Below the pieces are notes generated by a model. That model saw nothing but the letters and a program-made list of their open reading frames with translations. It ran no database searches and was not told the DNA's origin. From an uncultured Granulosicoccaceae bacterium (GTDB lineage Bacteria; Pseudomonadota; Gammaproteobacteria; Granulosicoccales; Granulosicoccaceae), in the NCBI GenBank assembly GCA_938007995.1, contig CALLLW010000038.1:1-64000 (forward strand): a stretch of 64,000 nucleotides of DNA, read 5' to 3'. Positions 1 through 8,014 of the stretch are shown piece by piece. Positions within the stretch are counted from its first letter, which is position 1. The number at the start of each line of letters is the position of its first letter. The position numbers and the translations under genes are program-made.

Positions 1-96
1 AGTAGACATTATGTAGTGACCTGCCCATCTTCAACGCCTTGGGTTATCGTAGAAGATGGAACCACCACAACAGAGCCAAATTGAAGAGGACAGGTC

Positions 97-1221
97 ATGA
101 AAGAGTCTAACAAATATGTAGGTCTAGATGTACATGCAGTCAGTATTGAGGTGAGTGTAGCCGATGCGGGACGTGCAAAAGCGCGTCACTATGGTGCAGT
201 TAACCATACGCAAGCAGGGGTTAGCTCGATGCTCAAGAAGCTCAGTCCGGATGGAGAGGTAATGGAGCTTTGCTACGAGGCTGGTCCGTGTGGTTATGGG
301 CTTTACCACCAGATCATCGCCAGTGGGCACAAGTGTCACGTGGTCGCCCCCTCGTTGATCCCTAAACGTGCTGGAGATCGAGTAAAAACCGATCGCAGAG
401 ATAGCTTACGTTTAGCCGAGTTACTACGCGCTGGTGAACTGACACCCGTTTGGGTTCCCGATGCTGAGCAGGAAGCGATCAGGGATCTCGTGCGGACTCG
501 TGATGATTTTAGAAATGCAAGAAAGCAGTCCCGACAACAACTGTTGTCCTTTTTGCTTCGGCATTCACTACGGTGGACAGGTGGTAAACATAATTGGACA
601 AAGGGATTTTGGACATGGGTAGAGGCGCTACGGATGCCAAGTGTTCATCAACAATTCGTGCTCAATGAATATATTGATGCTGTTCGGCGCAGTGGAGATC
701 AGCTTCAAGCAATCGAGACACAAATGAACAAAGCCAAAGCCGGATGGGCATTGGAACCTATTGTGGATGCCTTGATGGCAATGCGTGGTATTAACCTGGT
801 GAGCGCCATGGGTATAGTCGCTGAGTTAGGAGATCTCAGCCGCTTTAGCAAACCCACACAGTTAATGGCATTTCTCGGTCTAGTACCAAGTGAGCATAGT
901 AGTGGTGATAGCCGAAGACAGGGAGGAATCACCAAAACTGGAAACGGCCATGTGAGGCGATTACTGATCGAGTCGGCCTGGTGCTATCGTTTCAGCGCTC
1001 GCAAGTCACGGGAGATAGAAAAGCGGGCGCAAAGAACAAGTAAGCAGGTACAGGCAATTGCATGGAAGGCACAGAAGCGGCTCAACGCTCGCTACCGGGC
1101 ACTCAGTGAGCGCGGAATGAGTAGCTGTAAGGTCGTTACAGCTGTAGCTCGAGAGCTTTGTGGTTTTATATGGGCAGTGGCCGAGCAGGCACGTAGCGAG
1201 CAGATGGCAGCGCGAGTTTAA
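97..1221 (+). CDS. IS110/IS1111-family transposase (DEDD recombinase)
   Basis: A 374-residue protein of normal family length. The N-terminal DEDD RuvC-like domain begins YVGLDVH (catalytic Asp near residue 11), then has CYEAGPCGYG (Glu) and VKTDRRDSLRLAELL (paired Asp). The C-terminal Transposase_20 domain carries MRGINLVSAMGIVAELGDLSRF and SSGDSRRQGGITKTGN, which holds the candidate catalytic Ser and a helix-hairpin-helix-like segment. The C-terminus (QKRLNARYRAL, then VARELCGFIWAVAEQ) resembles the IS1111 branch. GAGGACAGG precedes the ATG. The frame is complete, so the enzyme may be active. In this family the transposase acts with a guide RNA encoded in the non-coding end. Confidence 0.93.
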   Translation: MKESNKYVGLDVHAVSIEVSVADAGRAKARHYGAVNHTQAGVSSMLKKLSPDGEVMELCYEAGPCGYGLYHQIIASGHKCHVVAPSLIPKRAGDRVKTDRRDSLRLAELLRAGELTPVWVPDAEQEAIRDLVRTRDDFRNARKQSRQQLLSFLLRHSLRWTGGKHNWTKGFWTWVEALRMPSVHQQFVLNEYIDAVRRSGDQLQAIETQMNKAKAGWALEPIVDALMAMRGINLVSAMGIVAELGDLSRFSKPTQLMAFLGLVPSEHSSGDSRRQGGITKTGNGHVRRLLIESAWCYRFSARKSREIEKRAQRTSKQVQAIAWKAQKRLNARYRALSERGMSSCKVVTAVARELCGFIWAVAEQARSEQMAARV

Positions 1222-1513
1222 AAATACTTGTTAAAAGAATAAGGTAACGAAAGAAGCAGCTTAAAGGTAATTGAAAAAAGTATCGAGCTCTCTGAGTAGT
1301 GCTGGGGTAAAGCTGAGGAAAATCCCAGACCCCCCTATAGAGGCACAACCAGTGACCCTCGGCCGTAGAGAAAGGGTAACTCCGCGACGAAGCGATGAAC
1401 TGTCGGTAACCAACCCACGTATATGAGAATGTTCAACAATCGAATGAGTTATTCCAGTGCTACTTAGAGAGCTTGATAAAAACAATGGAAATTTAACGTA
1501 AACAGTCACTTGA
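1222..1513 (+). ncRNA. Candidate IS1111 guide (bridge/seek) RNA region
   Basis: This is the roughly 290-bp non-coding 3' end of the insertion sequence. IS110-family recombinases are known to use an element-encoded structured RNA that pairs with target and donor DNA. In the IS1111 subgroup it lies downstream of the transposase, as here. Small stem possibilities are visible: CTGGG at 1302-1306 with CCCAG at 1324-1328, and ACCCT at 1355-1359 with AGGGT at 1373-1377. No convincing protein frame occupies the segment. RNA ends and guide loops cannot be fixed by eye, so this is inference from element type and position. Confidence 0.4.
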
Positions 1514-1530
1514 CAGGTCACATACATATG

Positions 1531-1599
1531 AGGGGGGATAAGCCTGCGCATCCACCAATCACCCGTACCACACGGTGGATGCGCAAGCTTATCCCCCCT
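1531..1599. repeat. Hairpin repeat, copy 1
   Basis: A 69-bp palindromic unit. The arms begin AGGGGGGATAAGC and end GCTTATCCCCCCT, with an inner stem of GCGCATCCACC paired to GGTGGATGCGC. The loop is about 15 bases. It is almost identical to the unit at 1714-1782, and both are followed by ACGAATGCGCTG. It starts 3 bp after the right arm of the insertion sequence. Confidence 0.85.
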
Positions 1600-1713
1600 A
1601 CGAATGCGCTGCGTTTCACAACACAACACTGTTACCGCTTGTGAGTCACGAAGCACGCTCATAAAAACAATACACAAAAACACCTACCTGAAAAAATACT
1701 CTGAACTTCCCGT

Positions 1714-1782
1714 AGGGGGGATAAGCCTGCGCATCCACCAATCACCCGTACCACATGGTGGATGCGCAAGCTTATCCCCCCT
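1714..1782. repeat. Hairpin repeat, copy 2
   Basis: Second copy of the 69-bp hairpin unit, 183 bp downstream of the first and differing at about one base (ACATGG against ACACGG in the loop/arm junction). The same downstream flank follows, so the duplicated block is slightly longer than the hairpin. The right-arm sequence recurs at 27908-27934. Confidence 0.85.
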
Positions 1783-1941
1783 ACGAATGCGCTGTGCTAC
1801 ACAACACATTGCCGTTAATGCGGCACCAACATAGAATTAGAGAACTGACTCATCTCCAGCAAAACCAAAACAATTGATCCTGTTCAACTCGCTGATCAGG
1901 TTTTAACATGCGATCGTGCCGCCTTAGGTCGTGCTATTACG

Positions 1942-2874
1942 TTGCTCGAGTCAAGCCGAGCCGATCACCACGAGAAAGCACAGCAACTGCTTGAGTTGCT
2001 GTTACCACACAGCGGTGGTTCGATCAGAGTAGGTATCTCCGGTGTGCCCGGTGCGGGTAAGAGTACTTTCATAGAAAGTTTCGGACTTAATCTGATCGAA
2101 GACGGCAGAACCGTCGCAGTGCTTGCGGTTGACCCGACCAGTGAGCGCACCGGTGGCAGCATACTTGGCGACAAAACACGTATGCATAACCTCAGTGTGA
2201 ATCCGTCTGCTTTTATACGGCCTTCCCCAACCTCTGGTGTACTTGGCGGTGTTAACCGCTTAACCAGAGAATCAATCCTTGTTTGTGAAGCGGCAGGCTT
2301 CGATACGATACTGGTCGAGACAGTCGGTGTCGGGCAATCAGAAACCGTTGTTTCATCAATGGTAGATTTTTTTCTTGTATTAATGCTGCCCGGAGCCGGT
2401 GATGACCTACAGGGTATTAAGCGCGGTGTTATGGAAGTTGCCGATTTACTGGTCATCAACAAAGCGGACGGCAACAACGAGACACAGGCATACGCCGCAC
2501 GCAATGACTACACGCATGCATTAAGACTGTTAACGCCTGAATCTGCCAGCTGGCAACCACCAGTCCTTACCTGCAGTGCGATGTTGAACAAAGGTCTGCA
2601 GGAGGTCTGGCAAAAGATACTTGAGCACCATCAGCTACAAACTGATAACGGCCAGTTTGATAGCAAACGCCAGTCGCAGCTGGTCGATTGGCTAGAGAGT
2701 ACTGTTGAACAACAATTGATGAATGAGTTTCATAATAATCCTGCAGTGCAGAACTCACACAAATCAATACGCCAGGACGTGATGAACTCCAGACTGACAC
2801 CAGTCAAAGCTGCACAAAAATTGTTAGCACTGCACTGGGAGTCACTGCAGCGGGAGTCATTGCAGCGGGATTGA
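1942..2874 (+). CDS. meaB: MeaB/ArgK-type GTPase (methylmalonyl-CoA mutase chaperone)
   Basis: P-loop G protein of the MeaB/ArgK family, which protects and reloads the B12 cofactor of methylmalonyl-CoA mutase. Visible motifs are Walker A GVPGAGKST, the switch region AVDPTSERTGGSILGDKTRM, the family-typical FIRPSPTSGVLGGV, the Walker B-like ETVGVGQSE, and NKAD for guanine specificity. The coordinates use a TTG at 1942, but family-like sequence (DPVQLADQVL, CDRAALGRAITL) continues in frame upstream to about 1876. That frame stays open back to a TGA at 1846-1848 without any ATG, GTG or TTG. The natural start therefore appears lost or non-canonical (ATT 1873 or ATC 1852). No mutase gene is adjacent; hairpin repeats and an insertion sequence lie upstream instead. 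Confidence 0.85.
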   Translation: MLESSRADHHEKAQQLLELLLPHSGGSIRVGISGVPGAGKSTFIESFGLNLIEDGRTVAVLAVDPTSERTGGSILGDKTRMHNLSVNPSAFIRPSPTSGVLGGVNRLTRESILVCEAAGFDTILVETVGVGQSETVVSSMVDFFLVLMLPGAGDDLQGIKRGVMEVADLLVINKADGNNETQAYAARNDYTHALRLLTPESASWQPPVLTCSAMLNKGLQEVWQKILEHHQLQTDNGQFDSKRQSQLVDWLESTVEQQLMNEFHNNPAVQNSHKSIRQDVMNSRLTPVKAAQKLLALHWESLQRESLQRD

Positions 2875-3147
2875 TGAGCGCTAACATCTGATCGATTACT
2901 CAATCAGGAAGCCAACTGGCTTACAGCGTATTAATTAAATTGTTTTTATCCGGTCAAAAGTGTTAACTGCTTCATAAATTCCATGGCAAATCAGCCGCCA
3001 TGTTTTTAATGCAGGCTTTATATCAGCCTCCAGCGGAGTTGTTACATCCGCACAAAAAACCAGAATCCTGAGGTGTTAGTGGTTAACCGGAACTCAGGAT
3101 CGCCAGCACTGAAGCACAGTAGCGGCAATATCGGGGAGAGACAGCAA

Positions 3148-3690
3148 ATGATTAAGCGCCTTGTTTTACTTGCAGCGTTGGGTGTGTTCCAGCCGGCAAT
3201 TGCCGATCAGAATTCCACCGAACTCACGGAGCTTTTCGGCAAACTACAGGAAGCTGAAAGCCCACAACAGGCAGTGGTTCTGGAAACCGAGATCTGGAAA
3301 AAATGGTACGAGCGTGAAGATGAAGAAGGCGGTAAGTCCATGACGAACGCAATCGCCGCCATGGGATCCGGACGCTATACAGTTGCGCTGGCTTTGCTTG
3401 ATGAACTGGTGACCAGTGAATCCGACTTTGCCGAAGCATGGAACCGCCGTGCAACCGTGCATTTTCTGCTCGGCAACTACAAGCAGGCTCTGGCAGATAT
3501 TGAAAAAACCCTGACTCTTGAGCCACGCCACTTCGGTGCGATTTCCGGCATCGGTATGATCATGTTAAAGCTCGGTGAAACCGACAAAGCACTGCACGCA
3601 TTCGAACGCGTGCTGGATATCTCTCCCAAGAACGTTGGCGCGTCTAAAAGCGTCAAGCAACTGGAAAGCAAAATGGGGCCGAGTATTTAA
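3148..3690 (+). CDS. Secreted tetratricopeptide-repeat protein
   Basis: About 180 residues. The start is placed at ATG 3148, preceded by GGGGAGAG, because it gives a clean signal peptide (MIKRLVLLAALGVFQPAIAD); a longer frame from 3073 has no such signal. The mature part has an N-terminal helical stretch, then about three TPR units: GSGRYTVALALLDELV, then AEAWNRRATVHFLLGNYKQA, then FGAISGIGMIMLKLGETDKA. It is probably a periplasmic protein-protein interaction module; the partner is unknown. It is convergent with the ABC permease gene and shares a terminator with it. Confidence 0.85.
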   Translation: MIKRLVLLAALGVFQPAIADQNSTELTELFGKLQEAESPQQAVVLETEIWKKWYEREDEEGGKSMTNAIAAMGSGRYTVALALLDELVTSESDFAEAWNRRATVHFLLGNYKQALADIEKTLTLEPRHFGAISGIGMIMLKLGETDKALHAFERVLDISPKNVGASKSVKQLESKMGPSI

Positions 3691-3716
3691 AACAGTACTG
3701 TTGTAAAAAAAGCAAT

Positions 3717-3750
3717 AAAAAAGCCCGCTAGCTTAAAAGCGGGCTTTTTC
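3717..3750. terminator. Bidirectional rho-independent terminator
   Basis: GCCCGC at 3723-3728 pairs with GCGGGC at 3739-3744 around a 10-base loop, with A-rich sequence on the left and a T-run on the right. It can end both the TPR gene (plus) and the ABC permease gene (minus). Confidence 0.88.
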
Positions 3751-3771
3751 ATGTTCTTACATCGTCACAGC

Positions 3772-5673
3772 CTAACCTTTACCGCGCCACGGTATAGTTC
3801 TGTTGATTATCCAACGCATGATCAGGTCAAACAACAGACCAAGCAAACCAAGCAGAATAATGGTTACCCATATGATCTCGTAGTTAGACTGCTTGCGCGC
3901 TACGTTTTCAATAAACCCGATACCCGTTGTACCTGCCAGCATTTCTGCAGCCACCAGAGTACCCCAACACACACCAATCGCTATTCGTATGCCGGTCAGG
4001 ATCTCAGGTAGCGAGTTTGGCAGTATCACCTTGCGGATAATCTGCCGGTTTGACGCACCCAGCGAGTGCGCCGCATGAATTTTTGACAACTGCGTGCCAG
4101 TGGCACCAGTACGCGCTGATATCACCATGATGGCAAATGCCACCATGAACAACAAAAAGATCTTACCGTCGTCATTGATACCAAAGATTGTCAGAATCAG
4201 CGGCGCCCACGCCAATGGCGGGACTGGTCGATACAGTTCAATCAGTGGATCAAAGAAGCCCTTGGCAAATCGCGAAAGCCCCATAAAGAGCCCGAGCGGC
4301 ACACCAAGCACTATGCCGAGAAACAGACCCGCCAACACACGCATGATCGAATCCCAGAGGTGCCCGGCTGGCACTGGTATAGAAAACGATGGATAGTTAC
4401 CGGTCGCGAAATTCAGCACCTTTGTCTTCAGGTTTGCATCTATAACACCGCTTGCGGTGTGCCGGGGATACTCACCCGGGACAAGATCTGCAACCCAGTC
4501 TGGTATGAAGAAGGCCAGCATCTCACTGGCTGGCTTCCACTCGTACCACAGCAACGGCACGGTCTTAAAACCAACAGTCGGGTCGGAAATCTCAATCAGG
4601 GATGTCAATGTATCAGAAGGTTTCGGCAACCAGCGCCCCGAGCCCTGCTCTGTACACGCTGTGGATCCCGCACGTATCTCACCTCCGGGAAACGCTAACG
4701 CGTCAAGTATCTTGAGGCTGCCTTTCTGCTCACTCTGCTCCGCATTGAACCGCTTCATGGCGTTTTCTATCGGATCAAGTGCTGCTGGTGGAAAGATGTT
4801 TCCGTCATCAATGCGTTTGAGTATTTTATCAAGCGACTTGGTGAGCGTTTTGGTTTCTTCTGCATCATCACCTGAAGTCTGCAGGCCTTTCAGTTCATCA
4901 CTCAGCGACTTCACTTCTGCGATGAAATCATCATCAAGATTACGTATTTTCGTAAAGTCTGCTGTAATTGCAGACATCTCTTCGCTTATCTTGAGAAACT
5001 TGCGGCCTCGATCTGTGTTCGGGATGTCGGGAATCTCTTTCTTTACACCCTCACCCCAGGCTGGCTGCTCGGCCGCTGCTTTTATCTCGGCTTCTGTTGC
5101 AGGCCCCGGGAAAGCTGGATCGGCAAGCCTTGCTGTCGCTTCATCAATTTTTCGGGCTAACTCGTCAATCGCTGTTTTGTTTTCAGCAGAAAGTGATTCG
5201 GCAGACGCCCGTGTCAACAACATGGCTTGCACTGTGTCAGCGGCAGCCAGGTATTGATCTCGCAATGCGGGATCAATATCACTCTTGCTTATCTGACGTC
5301 TGGCGTTCTCTATCTGTGTACCTTCGCGATCCAGAAACGAGGTACTCCTTAATAAGCGTGACTGCATCGGGAAGGAGGATCGCAATGCGTTTAGCTCTGA
5401 GTCTACTCTGGCGACCTGACACATTTCATTGGCGCTGTTCGGAAAATAAGCGCGCGCGGCATCCCATGAAAAATAGAACCACAATAACAGAATACTGCAG
5501 ACACCTGTGATGACCCAATACCAACCGCCGAGCGCACGTACAGGATTGCCGAATACCGCATCAGTGACTTCAGTACGAACAACTTTGCGGCCATAAACAA
5601 TTGATCCAACAAACGATAGGACCAACAGTACGAACAGAACACCAACTATCAAACGTACGGTTTCAGGTGACAT
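3772..5673 (-). CDS. ABC transporter permease, TauC/SsuC type, with large N-terminal insertion
   Basis: Inner-membrane subunit of a taurine/nitrate/sulfonate-type importer, 633 residues against about 250-290 usual for the family. Two membrane segments lie near residues 7-28 and 50-70. They are followed by roughly 300 mostly helical, charged, coiled-coil-like residues, probably periplasmic, then a normal BPD_transp_1 domain from about residue 430. That domain carries the EAA-loop HSLGASNRQIIRKVILPNSLPEI. The start codon overlaps the stop of the upstream ATPase by one base, so the two are translationally coupled. The insertion may bind the binding protein or substrate; that is inference. The substrate is unknown. 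Confidence 0.88.
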   Translation of the reverse strand: MSPETVRLIVGVLFVLLVLSFVGSIVYGRKVVRTEVTDAVFGNPVRALGGWYWVITGVCSILLLWFYFSWDAARAYFPNSANEMCQVARVDSELNALRSSFPMQSRLLRSTSFLDREGTQIENARRQISKSDIDPALRDQYLAAADTVQAMLLTRASAESLSAENKTAIDELARKIDEATARLADPAFPGPATEAEIKAAAEQPAWGEGVKKEIPDIPNTDRGRKFLKISEEMSAITADFTKIRNLDDDFIAEVKSLSDELKGLQTSGDDAEETKTLTKSLDKILKRIDDGNIFPPAALDPIENAMKRFNAEQSEQKGSLKILDALAFPGGEIRAGSTACTEQGSGRWLPKPSDTLTSLIEISDPTVGFKTVPLLWYEWKPASEMLAFFIPDWVADLVPGEYPRHTASGVIDANLKTKVLNFATGNYPSFSIPVPAGHLWDSIMRVLAGLFLGIVLGVPLGLFMGLSRFAKGFFDPLIELYRPVPPLAWAPLILTIFGINDDGKIFLLFMVAFAIMVISARTGATGTQLSKIHAAHSLGASNRQIIRKVILPNSLPEILTGIRIAIGVCWGTLVAAEMLAGTTGIGFIENVARKQSNYEIIWVTIILLGLLGLLFDLIMRWIINRTIPWRGKG

Positions 5674-6470
5674 TATGCATTGCCTCCCATAATTTCTTCT
5701 TCCATGTTCCAGATCATGGAGAGAATCTCGTCTCGATTCGCGCTGAACTCAGGCTCTGCTTTTACATCGCGTAAATCCTTTTGCAAACCCCACTCCGCGA
5801 ACGGCAGATGATATTCCTTATGTAGACGACCCGGCCTGGGCGCCATCACAAATAGTCTTTCACCAAGTAGCAATGCCTCTTCCACCGAATGAGTGATAAT
5901 CATGATGGTCTTGCCAGTCTCTTTCCAGATCTTGAGCACCAGCGACTGCATTTTTTCCCGGGTAAGTGCATCGAGCGCACCGAGTGGCTCGTCCATCAGG
6001 ATAAGATCAGGATCGTTAATCAGACAACGTGCAAGCGCTACTCTTTGTTGCATCCCCCCTGACAGCTGATACGTTGGCGTGTCACCAAAACCCTGCAAGC
6101 CAACAATTTCAAGCCACTCTTCGACTTTGCCTCTGGTTTGCCTTTTTTTCATGCCCTTCATGCGCAGACCGAAATCTACATTTTCGGCAACCGTCAGCCA
6201 CTCGAACAGTGCGCCCTGTTGAAACACCATGCCGCGATTGACACCGGGGCCATTAATCTCCTCGCCGCCAAGCGACAGCGAGCCACCGGTTGGCAATAAA
6301 AATCCGGCGATTAAATTGAGTAAGGTGGTTTTACCGCACCCGGAGGGACCAAGCACAGACAGGAGCTCACCTTGTTTTAGTGTAAAGCTCACATCTTTAA
6401 GTGCGTGGACGCTATCCCCATCCGGCATCGGAAAGGTCATATCGAGCCCGGCGGCAACGAGATCACTCAT
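5673..6470 (-). CDS. ABC transporter ATP-binding protein, TauB/SsuB type
   Basis: A 265-residue importer ATPase with every expected motif: Walker A GPSGCGKTT, Q-loop MVFQQGALFEWLTV, signature LSGGMQQR, Walker B LILMDEP, D-loop and switch His (IITHSVEEA). The FxW-type Q-loop and MAPRPGR ending are typical of taurine/nitrate/sulfonate importers. It is the first gene of a two-gene unit with the permease. The matching periplasmic binding protein is not adjacent; the best candidate in the window is the TauA-like gene at 11739, at the far end of the same locus. Confidence 0.93.
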   Translation of the reverse strand: MSDLVAAGLDMTFPMPDGDSVHALKDVSFTLKQGELLSVLGPSGCGKTTLLNLIAGFLLPTGGSLSLGGEEINGPGVNRGMVFQQGALFEWLTVAENVDFGLRMKGMKKRQTRGKVEEWLEIVGLQGFGDTPTYQLSGGMQQRVALARCLINDPDLILMDEPLGALDALTREKMQSLVLKIWKETGKTIMIITHSVEEALLLGERLFVMAPRPGRLHKEYHLPFAEWGLQKDLRDVKAEPEFSANRDEILSMIWNMEEEIMGGNA

Positions 6471-6900
6471 CGCAAAACCCTGCAGTTGGAATTAAACGGA
6501 TCTACTTAGTGTAGCTTGATAATTGCAATTCTGATTTGTTCCGACACAGCAGAGGCATGCAAAAATGGACCAAAATGCCTTGCCATTGTGCGGTACAAAT
6601 TGAGCTGTCGATAATACAGGAATTGCCGACGCATCATTGCTCAATCCCGCCACCAAGCGTGCCGTACCGGGAGCTGACGCCCGATTAGCGCCGGTGGTTC
6701 GGCCATTCCCAGGCACGGCCACCAGGCCGAATCTGTAGCAGATCATCAACCTCAAAGGTCCAGCACCAGACTGGCATCTACTGCTCGCGATACGCAGATG
6801 CACCTCTTCTTATTTGCCTGCCTTTGTCGGGTATTGAAAAAAGTATCGCGGTGATCGGGAACGCCGGACAACACCCTGGAGCTATGTATTGATTGCATTT
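6471..6900. other. Intergenic stretch without a recognised gene
   Basis: This 430-bp gap separates the minus-strand hydroxylase gene from the ABC ATPase gene. It must hold the promoter of the ATPase-permease pair, but no convincing -10/-35 or operator stands out. A 103-codon minus-strand frame at 6492-6803 has no family resemblance and is not called. Confidence 0.5.
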
Positions 6901-7932
6901 TTACTTGCGCGCAAAGATCGATTTCTTGCGAGCCCGAATGAGCTGTGTCGCACGGCTTGTTCCATCGTGGAAGCTATGGAACCATCGATCCAGCGGAATT
7001 TCTTCTGAACCGTAGTTACACTCAAAATATCGATGATGAAGCTGATGGTGAAACGACCCCGCTTTAATTACCGGTTTGTCTTTAACTAGTAACTTGTGAA
7101 AACCCGAATGTGAAAACACGGCTCCAAGATTCAATGCAAACAGGTGAAAAATCACATGGAGTGGGTGTGATGGCAGTACAAAGTGTATAACTATTGATGA
7201 GTAGTACAGCACATGCTCCACGGGATGCATCGATAAGCCCGACCACGGGCCGACGTTAACGTTTCTATGGTGCAGGTGGTGCACTTTTTTAAACAACCAC
7301 GGCACGTGCAGCAACCGGTGTATCCAATAAAAATGAAAAGACTGCCAAAAGCGTAACACCAGAAAAAACAGCACAAACCAAATTGGCCCATCTGCAAAGC
7401 AGTTTAATACCGGCGCATAACCGTTTGCGGCACCATAAAAATAGACAATCATCCATGCCGACCAAACAGGCACACCTGATATTAATGACCAGAAGACGTT
7501 ATCTATCGTTTGATGATTAAAAGTAAAGCGAGTACTTTTTTCCATCGCTCGCACATCAAATTTTTGTTTCATCTTCTGGCCCGCGAAAACATAAAAATGG
7601 AGATGCAGCGGTACTGCCAGAATAAAAACAACCGCATAGTTGATGAATAATATTGTCAGTGCCCAGCGCCATTCAAATACCTGCATGGTTGTAATCGATG
7701 GCCACAAAAATAAATAGACAATAATCGCGTTGAGCAAATGATAAACGGGTGGCGTTAGCTTAAGCCAGGCATTGGCAACCCACGATAACGCCGCCCCCGG
7801 GCTGGGCGAAAAATCAAACACCGGCGACAGTGCAATCGGTAGCGGCGGATGATAATTCCAATCAGCCTTCTTTTTTACCGTTGGTTGACACGCCGGAGCA
7901 GGACTTGAGTCAACGCCATTTACAGGCTTCAA
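6901..7932 (-). CDS. Fatty acid hydroxylase superfamily (sterol desaturase-like) membrane protein
   Basis: A 343-residue integral membrane di-iron enzyme candidate. The superfamily histidine clusters are present in order: HFYWIHRLLH, then HHLHHRNVNVG, then HSGFHKL, then HHQLHHRYFECNYG. The last is the classic C-terminal box. Several hydrophobic segments precede and separate the clusters. The family hydroxylates or desaturates lipids; the substrate cannot be read from sequence. The gene follows the dihydroxyacetone kinase gene in the same direction after about 80 bp. A shared role with the kinase and transporter is only inferred from position. Confidence 0.85.
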   Translation of the reverse strand: MKPVNGVDSSPAPACQPTVKKKADWNYHPPLPIALSPVFDFSPSPGAALSWVANAWLKLTPPVYHLLNAIIVYLFLWPSITTMQVFEWRWALTILFINYAVVFILAVPLHLHFYVFAGQKMKQKFDVRAMEKSTRFTFNHQTIDNVFWSLISGVPVWSAWMIVYFYGAANGYAPVLNCFADGPIWFVLFFLVLRFWQSFHFYWIHRLLHVPWLFKKVHHLHHRNVNVGPWSGLSMHPVEHVLYYSSIVIHFVLPSHPLHVIFHLFALNLGAVFSHSGFHKLLVKDKPVIKAGSFHHQLHHRYFECNYGSEEIPLDRWFHSFHDGTSRATQLIRARKKSIFARK

Positions 7933-8014
7933 AGTTACTCTCTCTGTGCGTCAGTACGCGATTGTTCATAGATGCCTGTTAGCTGTACAGCTAGTCAAAA
8001 ATCTTAGTTCACGC

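Larger units (their letters stand above)
11..1527 (+). mobile_element. IS110-family (IS1111-type) insertion sequence
   Basis: One transposase gene is flanked by imperfect inverted repeats. The left arm is ATGTAGTGACCTG at 11-23 and the right arm CAGGTCACATACAT at 1514-1527, differing by one inserted base. The element has a short 5' non-coding end (under 100 bp) and a long 3' end (about 300 bp). That layout and the subterminal repeats are known features of the IS1111 subgroup of IS110. The true outer ends may lie a few bases outside the repeats, and the left one is close to the window edge. A palindromic repeat begins 3 bp after the right arm, which fits the known preference of IS1111 elements for structured target repeats. 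Confidence 0.72.

Noticed and set aside
1261-1683. 140-codon minus frame over the IS 3' end and hairpin repeat
   Set aside because: It runs through the non-coding IS end and a palindromic repeat; the composition is repeat-driven and no family is recognisable.
4457-5257. 266-codon plus frame opposite the ABC permease gene
   Set aside because: It is the antisense of the coiled-coil insertion of the permease. Ser/Ala-rich shadow with no motifs.
6492-6803. 103-codon minus frame in the gap before the ABC genes
   Set aside because: No ribosome site, no family, Cys/Arg-rich frame typical of non-coding DNA.
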